Positions 17,025-25,461 of a DNA stretch of 64,000 nucleotides are shown piece by piece. Position 1 is the first letter of the stretch, and every line of letters begins with the position of its first letter. Origin of the DNA: Pseudomonas fluorescens NCIMB 11764 (lineage in GTDB: Bacteria; Pseudomonadota; Gammaproteobacteria; Pseudomonadales; Pseudomonadaceae); contig NZ_CP010945.1 in NCBI RefSeq assembly GCF_000293885.2, positions 3,554,001 to 3,618,000 on the forward strand, given 5' to 3'. The notes beneath the pieces are model-generated. The model worked only from the letters and a program-made list of their open reading frames with translations, did no database searches and was not told the DNA's origin. The position numbers were made by a program, and so were the translations under genes.

Positions 17025-18644
17025 TCAGACGTGACAAGCCTTCGCGTCGTTATCGACGGCGTTGTGGCGGGGGCTGTGTTGCAGTTGCTGGCGCAGTGAA
17101 CCGAGCAGCTTCGGCAGTGCCGACAGCTCGGCCACGCCGCCGTAGCAGTAGTAATCCGGACGCACGACCAGGGCCTTGAGCCCGGCCTCGGCCATGAACT
17201 GCAAGTACTTGCCCGACACGTCGCGGTAGATGCCCTTGGCGCTGTCGGCGACAGTGGCCAGTCGCACGACCTTGAGGTCGTATTCGTTGATGAACGTCAG
17301 CAGTTGCGGATCGAGTGGCGCCAGAGGGTCTTCGTCTCCCCTGACCAGCAAGTGGAAACCACGGCCGATGACGTCGTCGTAGCGGCCGACCTTGCCGTTG
17401 ATTTCAATCGAGCCGTGTACTCCGAGAATGCCGCGCAATTCACTGCCCTCCTGTAAAAGCCCATCGGTCAGGCCGGGGAACGGCGGCAGCGGCGCAACGT
17501 TGCCGCTCAAATACGCCGCATCGCGCTCGGCGGCTTGCACCGGGTCCGACACACACACCACTTTGCCCATGGCCATCGACGCTTCGATCACCGCGCGGAT
17601 CTGCGGCTTGCGCTCCAGGGTGTAGCTGTCCAGCAGGGTGTTGTCGGCCAGACCGCGCAGCAGCAAGTCCAGGCGCCATGACAGGTTCCATGCATCGCGA
17701 ATGCCCGAGCACATGCCCTGGCCCATGAACGGCGGCATCACGTGGGCCGCGTCGCCGGCCAGCAGCACCCGCCCGCTGTGCCAGTTCGCGGCGATGCGCG
17801 AGCGGAATTGATAGACCGCGTGGCGCACCAGGTCGGCGGTGTCCGGCGTGACCCAGCGCGACAGCAACGACCAGACCTTGTCGGTGTCTTGCAGGTCTTC
17901 GATGGTTTCATGGGGCAGGCGCATGAATTCCCAGCGGCGATAGCCGGGGCCGCCGGGCACCATGGTGGTCGGGCGTTCGGGGTTGCACCATTGGCCGATG
18001 TCCGGCACGTCCAGTTGCACACCGGGTTTTGGCTGCAGGTCGACCACCAGCCAGTCTTCCTGGAAACCGAGGTCCTGCCATTCAATGCCCAGCGACTGGC
18101 GCACGAAACTGTTGGCGCCGTCGGCACCGATCACGTAGCGAGCGCGCACGCTTTGCTGTTCTTCACCGAGGGAGAATTTGCCGTCCTGGCGAATTGCCCG
18201 ATTGAGCACCATGTCGCAGCCATTCGCGTCCTGCTTGAGTGCAGTGGCTTCCCAGCCCTGATGAATCTGTACGTTGCCGATGCTCTTGGCCTTGCGGTCC
18301 AGTGCGGCTTCCAGAGAAGGCTGGTTGAACAGGTAGCCGAACGGTCCGTCGCTGATGGATTCGGCCGACCAGTCGATTTCTACCAGCACTTTCCAGTCGG
18401 CGTTGAACCACTGGTAGCGCGCCGACGGCTGGGAGATTTTCGCCAGCTCTTCGCCAAGGCCCATGGACAGGAAAATGCGGCGGATTTCATGATCGTAAAA
18501 CACCGCGCGCGGCAGCGGATAAAGCGCCGGCCAGCGTTCGAAGACGGCGACCGAGTAACCCATCTGACCCAACAGAATGGCCAGGGTCTGGCCGACAGGA
18601 CCGTAACCGGCGATGGCGACATCGACTGTGGTGTGCTGATTCAT
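17025..18644 (-). CDS. FAD-dependent aromatic hydroxylase, MhpA-like
   Basis: A 539-residue class A flavoprotein monooxygenase. Motifs in order: dinucleotide fold AGYGPVGQTLA (about residues 12-22), FERWP with PRAV, the DG motif VIGADGANSFVRQ (about 170) and the FAD ribityl motif VLLAGDAAHVMPPFMGQGM (about 290). It matches 3-(3-hydroxyphenyl)propionate hydroxylase and relatives, which use NAD(P)H and O2 to make catechols. GAGG is seven bases before the ATG. The extradiol dioxygenase gene lies just upstream in the same operon, so the product is probably its catechol substrate. The exact phenol is unknown. Confidence 0.88.
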   Translation of the reverse strand: MNQHTTVDVAIAGYGPVGQTLAILLGQMGYSVAVFERWPALYPLPRAVFYDHEIRRIFLSMGLGEELAKISQPSARYQWFNADWKVLVEIDWSAESISDGPFGYLFNQPSLEAALDRKAKSIGNVQIHQGWEATALKQDANGCDMVLNRAIRQDGKFSLGEEQQSVRARYVIGADGANSFVRQSLGIEWQDLGFQEDWLVVDLQPKPGVQLDVPDIGQWCNPERPTTMVPGGPGYRRWEFMRLPHETIEDLQDTDKVWSLLSRWVTPDTADLVRHAVYQFRSRIAANWHSGRVLLAGDAAHVMPPFMGQGMCSGIRDAWNLSWRLDLLLRGLADNTLLDSYTLERKPQIRAVIEASMAMGKVVCVSDPVQAAERDAAYLSGNVAPLPPFPGLTDGLLQEGSELRGILGVHGSIEINGKVGRYDDVIGRGFHLLVRGDEDPLAPLDPQLLTFINEYDLKVVRLATVADSAKGIYRDVSGKYLQFMAEAGLKALVVRPDYYCYGGVAELSALPKLLGSLRQQLQHSPRHNAVDNDAKACHV

Positions 18645-18750
18645 GACTGTGCCTCGTTTACTGCGCAATGATTTCCGGACATGGCCGGGCCCGTCGCGCG
18701 GTTCGGTGGAATCGCGCGATGCAGGAATTCAGGATGGTTGGTGGGGGGGC

Positions 18751-19671
18751 TTAGGCCGGCGCCGGAGGCTCTGCTTCAGTATTGAAAATGAAGTTGTCCG
18801 GTACGTTCGGCCCCCACAGGTACAGGGAGTTTTCCGGGGGGAAATCACCGGCGGGCCATTCGACGCCCTGGTCGATGTAGTCGATGTCAGCCGAGTACTC
18901 GCAGAACGAACCCCACGGGTCCTGCACGTAATGGAAGTAGTTCGAGCCCAGGCAATGGCGACCGGTACCCCAGCCTTTTGCATGCCCGGCAGCGGCCATC
19001 TGTGATGCGCCGGCGCCGACTTCGTTGATGTTGTCGACTTCCCACGCCGCGTGGTGCCAGCCCTTGGCGCTGCTTTTGGCAAAGGCTACCAGGTGATGAT
19101 CGCAGCCGTGGGGCGCGTGGCTGAAGGCGATGATGTCCAGGGACTTGTCGGAAAGCTTCAGGCCCAGCGCTTGTTCGTAAAAGTGCAAGGCGCCGAGGAC
19201 ATCCGGCGTGAACAACAGGACATGAGACAGGCGGCGCGGACGGATCCGGACCTGGTCATCGCGTGTGGTTGCGCCACGGTTATTGGCTGGCGTGCTGCTG
19301 CTGAGGTGGGCGGTCTTCTGGTCGGGCATGGTTTTCTCGCCGACCTTGACCTGCAACAGGTTGCCATCAGGATCGCGGAACCAGATGCCGTCGCCAGGAT
19401 GATTTTCAAAGCGACCACCTGCCGTTTCGATCTGCTGGCGGAGCGCGGTGAAATCCTGCTCGTAGCAATTGAAGCTCAGGTAGGCCATGGACTTGGCGGC
19501 GGCGGGCAGGATTTTTGCCCACACATGCCCGTCGGCGGCCCGTAGCAGGAGCTGGTCGGGTTGACGTTCCACATCGAGGCCGAAGCTATCGAAGAACTGG
19601 CAGGCTTCGTCCAGCGACGGAACGTTCAGCGCGTAGTGATCGATTGAATGCACACCATGGGACACGCTCAT
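18751..19671 (-). CDS. two-domain extradiol (VOC) dioxygenase
   Basis: A 306-residue type I extradiol dioxygenase with two VOC modules (residues 1-115 and 145-270). The metal triad is visible in the C-terminal module: His150 (RRLSHVLLF), His207 (KGWHHAAWEV) and Glu258 (SFCEYSADI), with a candidate acid-base His in CDHHLVAF near 193. A linker rich in Ser, Thr and Asn (about 118-140) joins the modules. GGAGG is six bases before the ATG. It should open a catechol next to one hydroxyl. It sits between the FAH enzyme gene (upstream) and the hydroxylase (downstream). Substrate is not fixed by sequence. Confidence 0.87.
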   Translation of the reverse strand: MSVSHGVHSIDHYALNVPSLDEACQFFDSFGLDVERQPDQLLLRAADGHVWAKILPAAAKSMAYLSFNCYEQDFTALRQQIETAGGRFENHPGDGIWFRDPDGNLLQVKVGEKTMPDQKTAHLSSSTPANNRGATTRDDQVRIRPRRLSHVLLFTPDVLGALHFYEQALGLKLSDKSLDIIAFSHAPHGCDHHLVAFAKSSAKGWHHAAWEVDNINEVGAGASQMAAAGHAKGWGTGRHCLGSNYFHYVQDPWGSFCEYSADIDYIDQGVEWPAGDFPPENSLYLWGPNVPDNFIFNTEAEPPAPA

Positions 19672-19751
19672 GATTGCCTCCATTTTCAATTATTGTAGTT
19701 ATTGTGCGCAGGGCCGTCGGGCAGCCCTGCGCAAGCGTTGAAACAGTGCGA

Positions 19752-20585
19752 TCAGGCTTCGTCGACCACCGGGTTGACCAGCTTGCCGATGCCTTCGATG
19801 GACACTTCCACCACATCACCGGCCTTCAGGTACACCTTAGGGTTCATGCCGAAGCCGACGCCTGCCGGGGTGCCGCTGACGATCACGTCGCCGGCTTCCA
19901 GGGTCACCGCTTCGCTGAGGGTCGAAATGATGGTGGCCACGTCGAACAGCATGTCGTTGGTATTGGCGGATTGTACGACCTTGCCGTTGACCCGGGTTTC
20001 CAGGAGCAAGCCTTTACCACCGGCCGGCAGTTCATCAGCGGTGACCAGTACCGGACCGAAGGCGCCGGTGTCATCGAAGTTCTTGCCGACGGTCCACTGC
20101 GGCGAAATGAACTGATACTCGCGCACCGAACCTTCGTTGAACAGCGCATAACCGGCGACATGACTCAGCGCATCTTCCTTGCTGATGTGACGGCCACCGC
20201 TTTTCAGCACCACCGCCATTTCACCCTCGTAGTCGAGGCTGTCGGATACCCGTGGACGAATCAGCGGCTTGTTGTGGGCCGTCAGGCTGGAATTCCAGCG
20301 CGGGAACAGCGTCGGGTAATCCGGTTGGGCGTACGGCGATTCCTTGGTGTGGTCGGCGTAGTTCAGACCCACGCAAACGATCTTGGTAGGGCGCGCCATC
20401 AGGGGCAGGTAGGCGTCTTCGGCGATTTCGACCAGCGCCCCGTTGGCTTCGGCACCGTGGGTGGTCAGGTTGACACCGCGAGCCAGCAGGGACTCCAGCG
20501 ACTCGGTACCCAGTAAACGGACGCCTTCGGCGGTGACGACACCCAGGACCGGTTGACCTTGATTGAGGAAGCGAACGTAGCGCAT
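19752..20585 (-). CDS. fumarylacetoacetate hydrolase (FAH) family enzyme
   Basis: A 277-residue FAH-fold enzyme. The N-terminal cap (MRYVRFLNQGQPVLGVV) is followed by the core with the catalytic His loop KIVCVGLNYADHTKES (about residues 68-83), the metal ligands in SLDYEGEMAVVL, and VSGTPAGVGFGMNP near the end. Family members hydrolyse C-C bonds of acylpyruvates, isomerise HHDD or decarboxylate meta-cleavage products. As first gene of the operon with a hydroxylase and extradiol dioxygenase, it should process the ring-opened product. No separate hydratase or aldolase gene is in the cluster. It is divergent from a GntR gene and probably controlled by it. Confidence 0.87.
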   Translation of the reverse strand: MRYVRFLNQGQPVLGVVTAEGVRLLGTESLESLLARGVNLTTHGAEANGALVEIAEDAYLPLMARPTKIVCVGLNYADHTKESPYAQPDYPTLFPRWNSSLTAHNKPLIRPRVSDSLDYEGEMAVVLKSGGRHISKEDALSHVAGYALFNEGSVREYQFISPQWTVGKNFDDTGAFGPVLVTADELPAGGKGLLLETRVNGKVVQSANTNDMLFDVATIISTLSEAVTLEAGDVIVSGTPAGVGFGMNPKVYLKAGDVVEVSIEGIGKLVNPVVDEA

Positions 20586-20640
20586 GACGGTTTCTCTTGT
20601 TGGAGTGGAAAGGGCCGGTGTGATGGGCAGCCGACCGCGT

Positions 20641-20689
20641 AGCCCTAAAGCTAGGGCTAAAAAAATATATCGTCAACAAAAAAATATAT
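20641..20689. promoter_or_regulatory. candidate GntR operator: dyad plus direct repeats
   Basis: The 173-bp space between the FAH and GntR genes holds a perfect dyad AGCCCTA-AAGC-TAGGGCT (20641-20658) and two copies of AAAAAAATATAT (20659-20670 and 20678-20689) spaced 19 bp apart, close to two helical turns. Either could bind the regulator and cover both promoters. Confidence 0.5.
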
Positions 20690-20758
20690 ATTTCATTGGA
20701 TGTGAGAAATTTTGAAGTCTGTGTATGATTCGTCCAGACAGCGTAAAAGGAGTCGAGC

Positions 20759-21460
20759 GTGAATTCCCCTCAGATCAACTGGCAATCCGCGGAACCCGCC
20801 GAAAAGCGCACCATGGCCTCGCAACTTGAAGCCAGGATTCGCCAGGACATCATCAACGGCCATCTGGCCCCGGGCAGTCGCCTGCGCCTCAAGGAGCTGG
20901 CCGAAGCCTACGACGTCGGGGTCATTCCGTTGCGCGAAGCGCTGTCGCGCCTGGCCAGCAGTGGCTTCGTCTCGGCAGCGGACCAGAAGGGCTTCAGCGT
21001 CGGGCAGATTTCCGCCGCGGAAATTGCCGACATCACCGCCGCCCGCCTGCACATCGAATGCAAAGCGCTGGCCGACTCTATTCGCCAGGGTGACGTGGAG
21101 TGGGAGAGCCGCGTACTGGCCGCGCATCATCGGCTTGATCGCCTGACCATCGTCGAAGGTCCCGAGCGCCTGCTGAAGCCGGAATGGGAAAATGCCCATG
21201 AAGTCTTTCACCAGGCGTTGATTTCCAGCTGCAACTCTCCGACGTTGTTGCGGCTGTGCTCAGCGTTGCGGGATCAGACTGCGCGCTATCGCTTTCTGTC
21301 GATGCATTACAAGGAAAGCAGCCAACGGGATGTTCCCCACGAACATCGACAGCTAATGGATGCTGCGCTGGCCAAGGACGTCGACAAGGCGTGCGAGCTG
21401 TTGTCCAGCCATTACCAGACGACGACGGATTCGGTGTTGAAGCACGCGTTGCTGGTCTAG
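20759..21460 (+). CDS. GntR-family regulator, FCD type
   Basis: A 233-residue regulator starting at GTG with AAGGAG seven bases upstream. The N-terminal winged helix is typical: RIRQDIINGHLAPGSRLRLKELAEAYDVGVIPLREALSRLASSGFV split over residues about 28-74, then the all-helical FCD effector domain with metal-type His/Asp positions (EVFHQALISSC, HEHRQLMDAAL). It is divergent from the FAH-dioxygenase-hydroxylase-porin-MFS unit, the expected arrangement for its regulator. FCD members usually release DNA on binding an organic acid. Confidence 0.92.
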   Translation: MNSPQINWQSAEPAEKRTMASQLEARIRQDIINGHLAPGSRLRLKELAEAYDVGVIPLREALSRLASSGFVSAADQKGFSVGQISAAEIADITAARLHIECKALADSIRQGDVEWESRVLAAHHRLDRLTIVEGPERLLKPEWENAHEVFHQALISSCNSPTLLRLCSALRDQTARYRFLSMHYKESSQRDVPHEHRQLMDAALAKDVDKACELLSSHYQTTTDSVLKHALLV

Positions 21461-21687
21461 GCCTGCGGACCCCTTGGCGTGCAATCAATACTCTTTCGGC
21501 AGCCTGGGAACGAGGTACGGCAGGCCTCCAGCACCTGACGGAAGTCTTCGGCGCCGCTCAAAGCATGAGGTGGGTGCCACGATTGCGACGGCATGAGGGC
21601 CCATGAAGTCGGAATCGGAATGCTGCAGGCACTGATACATCCCAGCCAATCATCTTCTGCGCAGCATTGATCAGTGTCTCGATCTGA

Positions 21688-22064
21688 GTGACCTGCGCCA
21701 TTACCTCGCCGGAGTACGTGCGCTCTCGCCACGAACGTGAGACGGTTGAAATGTTGTTTGCCCACCTCAAGCGCATACTGAAACTGGATCGCTTGCGACT
21801 ACGTGGCATGAGTGGCGCGTCCGATGAGTTCACGCTGGCGGCCGCGGTACAGAACCAGCGACGTCTGGCCAAACTTGCATCTCAAGGGCCATCTTCTACG
21901 GGATAGGTGCGCCTGCACTAAGCCAAAAACCTAAAATTAACCCAATAACAGAGCAGCAAAGGTCAACGCCGGGCTGAGAAACCACACAAAGTGGTGAGTC
22001 GACTCTCCTGGTAGCCGTGCTTGATTTTACGCAGGCTGAAAATCCGACTTTTCCAACAGAATCG
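21688..22064 (+). mobile_element. insertion sequence remnant (IS1182-like transposase 3' end)
   Basis: A plus-strand frame at 21688-21906 includes TVEMLFAHLKRILKLDRLRLRG and ASDEFTLAAAVQNQRRLAKL, the C-terminal end of DDE transposases of the IS1182 type. The N-terminal three quarters are gone and no catalytic Asp is present. Downstream, CGACTTTTCCAACAGAATCG at 22045-22064 resembles the outer end of such elements, so the right boundary is placed there. No left end is identifiable. The element is dead and marks the border between the two catabolic regions. Confidence 0.6.
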
Positions 22065-22617
22065 CCCGTTGGCTACCCGTCACCCGCGCGGTTTTTGGAA
22101 GTGATTGCGCTCAAGATGTTAAAGAGCCGGTCGCCATTTCGACGTACATCCCACGGTTCTCAATGACAGATCCACCGTCCTAAGAGTTTAGGGCCGCCGA
22201 GGTGAATCAAATGGTCGCGTCAGGTTCGATTGCAATCAGCGTTTGACATTCACATCAAAGTACACCTCAAAATTATCGTCCTGCAGATATCAAGCGATAA
22301 GCGCCTGCTCGTCCTACGGGGCTGGCCTCTAAGCAATGCTCTCCAGACATCTGTGAGTCCGACACCGCTGCAGCGGATGCAGACGTCCCCGATCCAATGC
22401 CCCCGAATTTATTGCCCGAACGTTGACGGTTAACTCATCGCGGTTGCCCGCTGTTTTTCCAGCACAGCACTCCGTCCAACCTTTCACTTGCCATTTATCT
22501 CAACTGCTGTTGATATAAATTGCGTGTGGACGTAGGCTCGTGAACAAGCCGGGTCCGTTGCGTCATCGACCCAAAGCTCAAAGCGCGTGTGCCATTACAA
22601 AAATAAGGACGCAAGAG
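22065..22617. other. gene-free stretch before the catabolic island
   Basis: No open frame here has a ribosome site or recognisable product. The last part (22500-22617) is richer in A/T (TTGATATAAATTG) and is the likely promoter region for the 39-kb plus-strand gene run beginning at 22618. Confidence 0.4.
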
Positions 22618-23835
22618 ATGAAACGTTGGTCAGTACTTGTTGGATGTTTTCTCGGAATGAGCATCGCGTCGCCGGCCATTCTACTGATTCCGCTGGGCCT
22701 GTTCATGAAGGCGGTGACGGCTGAGTTCGGTTGGTCGCGTACCGATTTTGCGATCATCATTTCCGTCGCGTCCATCTGTAACGCGCTGGTGATGCCACTG
22801 GCTGGCTTCCTCGTTGACCGCTTTGGCGCGCGCCGTGTCGCGCTGGTCGGAACGCTGTTGGGATGTGGCAGCTACATGTGCCTGTCGCTCATTCACTCGT
22901 TCCCTGCGTTCGTTGCGATCACGGCGCTTAGCGTGGCGTTCGGCAATCTGGCGAGTTATCCCGCCTTCCTGTTTTTGACCCAGCGCTGGTTCGATAAACA
23001 CCTGGGGCTGGCCTTTGCGATTACTTCATCGGGCCTTGCGGTCGGCACCGGTGCGTTCTCGTATCTGATTTCGCAAAACATTGCATTGAACGGCTGGCGC
23101 GAGGCGTTTCTGGTGGCTGGGGCGATTGCTCTGGTGATTGGCCTGGTCAATCTGGCCGTGTTTGTCCGTGACAACAAAGGGCCGATTCCGGAGGCCGAAC
23201 GCCGCACTGAAAAAAGCCAGCTGGAGGTGGTCGGTATGACGCTGCGGGAGGCCATGGTCACCCGTGATTTCTGGCTGTATTCGCTGGCCTTTGTACTGGT
23301 GCTGTTTGGCGTCGTGGGGGCCAGCGTGCACTTGCCGGCGATGCTCTCGGATTGGGGCGCATCCGCCAATCAGATCGCCGGCATTGTTGCGGCGGGTTCT
23401 GCCGGGTCGTTGCTCGGGCGACTGTTTGGCGGTGCCTTGCTCGATCATCTGCACACCCGAACCGTCGCGGGGATTTTCCTCACTTGCCAGTTGGTTGGCT
23501 TTCTGATGTTGCTGGACGGGCTGCACTGGGCGCTGGCGGCCAGTTTCCTGATTGGCGCGACCCAGGGTGCCGAGATCGACATTCTCGGTTATTTGATTTC
23601 CCGCCGCTTTGGCAAATTGGCGTATGCGCGGATCTTTGGCAGCGCCTTTTCGGTGACCCTGCTAGGCGCCATTATCGGCCCGTTCGTGTTGGGCATGGTG
23701 TTCGATAAAAGCGGTTCATACCGCACAGCCCTGATGCTGTTTCCGATACTCCCGGTTGTGGCGTTTGGTTTGTTGTGCCTGTCTGCCAAGTCACCCGATC
23801 AACCACAGCGTGTGATCGCGCCTGAAGCCACCTAG
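22618..23835 (+). CDS. MFS transporter, monocarboxylate-porter-like
   Basis: A 405-residue permease with twelve hydrophobic segments. The N-terminus (MKRWSVLVGCFLGMSIASPAI) and FGWSRTDFAIIISV, with GFLVDRFGARRVALVG in loop 2-3, resemble bacterial members of the oxalate/formate and monocarboxylate porter group. ATG at 22618 is chosen because AAGGA lies eight bases upstream; an earlier in-frame codon at 22540 adds a polar, non-membrane extension. It is first gene of the plus-strand island and precedes an OprB-like porin, so the pair likely imports the island's substrate. Substrate unknown. Confidence 0.85.
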   Translation: MKRWSVLVGCFLGMSIASPAILLIPLGLFMKAVTAEFGWSRTDFAIIISVASICNALVMPLAGFLVDRFGARRVALVGTLLGCGSYMCLSLIHSFPAFVAITALSVAFGNLASYPAFLFLTQRWFDKHLGLAFAITSSGLAVGTGAFSYLISQNIALNGWREAFLVAGAIALVIGLVNLAVFVRDNKGPIPEAERRTEKSQLEVVGMTLREAMVTRDFWLYSLAFVLVLFGVVGASVHLPAMLSDWGASANQIAGIVAAGSAGSLLGRLFGGALLDHLHTRTVAGIFLTCQLVGFLMLLDGLHWALAASFLIGATQGAEIDILGYLISRRFGKLAYARIFGSAFSVTLLGAIIGPFVLGMVFDKSGSYRTALMLFPILPVVAFGLLCLSAKSPDQPQRVIAPEAT

Positions 23836-23850
23836 TAAAAACAAGCAATA

Positions 23851-23880
23851 CGGCCACCGTGCGTGCCTGCGCCGTGGCCG
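23851..23880. terminator. hairpin between MFS and porin genes
   Basis: Perfect 7-bp inverted repeat CGGCCAC/GTGGCCG with a 16-nt loop, 15 bp after the MFS stop, not followed by a T run. It may be a weak terminator or RNA-stabilising element within the transcript. Confidence 0.35.
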
Positions 23881-23926
23881 GCTACAACGCTAATGACTGC
23901 CGAAAATAAGAATAAAAGGAAATTGT

Positions 23927-25396
23927 ATGCGGCCCCATCAAAACGGGACGAACCGAATCCGTAAGCATGCGCCTGAATTTGTCCGCGTGACGCTGGCGGC
24001 ACTGTTGGCAATCTGGGCGGCTCACTCGATGAATGCTCGTGCTGAAACAAACCCGACGCCGCAGAACGTTGTGGGTCAGGTTGCCCCGGAATTGAAGCAA
24101 CCGGCTAAAAGTCTTGATCAGGCGGCTACAGAAAAAAACTTGCCCGACAGCCAACTGCTGGGCCACATCATCGAACGCAAAAAGCAGTTCGCGAAGATCG
24201 ATGCACTGGTTGAACACGGGCAATTGACCGAGTTGCCGCCACCGTCGGAAAGCATCCTTGGGGACGCCGGCGGACTTCGCAGTGATCTGGCTGATTACGG
24301 CATTGGTTTCAACATGTTGAACATGACCACCTTCGCCAATAACTACCTCGATCACGACCGCCACAAACCGCAGGCTTATGGCGGGGAGCGTCCAACTTAC
24401 TCGTCAAACCTGCTGCTCGGGTTTACCTACGATCTGGGTCAGGTAGGGCTCGACAACGGACAGTTCATTTTCGGTGTGGGCAGTTACTACTCCAGCTGGG
24501 ATGAAGTGAATCCGTCCTCAAAATTCAGCTACACGCGCATCGCCTACTACCAGAGCCTGTGGGATAAAACCGTCGAATTCAAAATCGGCGTGCTGCCCAA
24601 CGACCTGGAATTTATCGGCCCGTTTACCGGCGGCACGTTGGTGGGCGGCACTCAGGGTTTACAAGCGGTGATCCCGTTTCAAGTGGGTTTGAGCCACGCG
24701 CCGGTGTCCAGCCCGGCAGCCAACTTCACGCTGAATTACGGCAACTTCTATAACAAATTCGGCGTTCAACGCTCTATTAGTCCTGACGGCATGGGGCCGG
24801 AGATCGACCGCCATGCCGGTGAGCTCGACTTGCACGTTGATCACGCCGGCGCGCTGTACATCGATGAGCTCGGCTACAAACGCGCCTCTGCGCCGGGCAC
24901 ACCGTACGCGTGGCTGCGAGCCGGTTACATCCATAACACCTCGGAATACACGCAGTTCCTCAGCAACGAGCGCAGTGATGACAACTACGCCGGCTACGTG
25001 CTGGGCGACTACCAGTTTTACCAATTCGACAGCGCCATCGCTTCCCGTGGCTTGTACGCCGGGTTTACCTGGATGACCGCGCCTGAAGATCGCAACCTGT
25101 TTGACCTGTATTACGGCTTGCGCGTGTTTGCCAAAGGGCCGTTGGACTCGCGTCCATTCGACATGGTGATGCTGGAGTACGGCTACACCAGCTACAGCGA
25201 CGACGCCAATAAAAAGCTCGATACGCTGCATGTGTCCAATGCCGACGACTCGAAATCGACAACGCTCGCTTACAACATGCGCGTTGCCGCCGGCACTTAT
25301 GTACGCGCGGGGCTGAGTTACGTCGAACATCCGGCGTTCAGTCCGGACGTCAAAGACGCCCTCAACCTGCAAGCCAGTTTCACGCTGTTTTTCTAA
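23927..25396 (+). CDS. OprB-family outer-membrane porin
   Basis: A 489-residue protein with a signal peptide (about residues 18-41, VRVTLAALLAIWAAHSMNARA), a helical or coiled periplasmic segment (SQLLGHIIERKKQFAKIDALVEHGQL, broken here over residues 75-100) and a barrel domain ending in ASFTLFF with terminal Phe. LRSDLADYGIGFNMLNMTTFANN is the start of the OprB carbohydrate-selective porin domain. Members pass sugars but also other solutes. AAGGAAA precedes the ATG. It lies between the MFS permease and the CocE hydrolase, both co-directional, so it probably admits the ester or glycoside that the island degrades. Confidence 0.8.
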   Translation: MRPHQNGTNRIRKHAPEFVRVTLAALLAIWAAHSMNARAETNPTPQNVVGQVAPELKQPAKSLDQAATEKNLPDSQLLGHIIERKKQFAKIDALVEHGQLTELPPPSESILGDAGGLRSDLADYGIGFNMLNMTTFANNYLDHDRHKPQAYGGERPTYSSNLLLGFTYDLGQVGLDNGQFIFGVGSYYSSWDEVNPSSKFSYTRIAYYQSLWDKTVEFKIGVLPNDLEFIGPFTGGTLVGGTQGLQAVIPFQVGLSHAPVSSPAANFTLNYGNFYNKFGVQRSISPDGMGPEIDRHAGELDLHVDHAGALYIDELGYKRASAPGTPYAWLRAGYIHNTSEYTQFLSNERSDDNYAGYVLGDYQFYQFDSAIASRGLYAGFTWMTAPEDRNLFDLYYGLRVFAKGPLDSRPFDMVMLEYGYTSYSDDANKKLDTLHVSNADDSKSTTLAYNMRVAAGTYVRAGLSYVEHPAFSPDVKDALNLQASFTLFF

Positions 25397-25461
25397 AGCT
25401 TGATTGACCAACGAATTAGTTGCCCCCGGTGAGTACCGGCGCCAGACAAGGGAGTCTCTCC

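Noticed and set aside
15104..17179. 691-codon open frame on the + strand
   Set aside because: It is antisense to porin copy 2 and parts of two other genes, has no ribosome site, and reads as low-complexity Arg/Gly/Val text typical of high-GC shadow frames. The minus-strand genes have signals and family motifs.
21457..21765. Minus-strand frame after the GntR gene
   Set aside because: No ribosome site or family; lies in decayed DNA next to the insertion-sequence remnant.
22540..22617. N-terminal extension of the MFS gene at 22618
   Set aside because: The added 26 residues are polar, not membrane-like, and the later ATG has a good AAGGA site.
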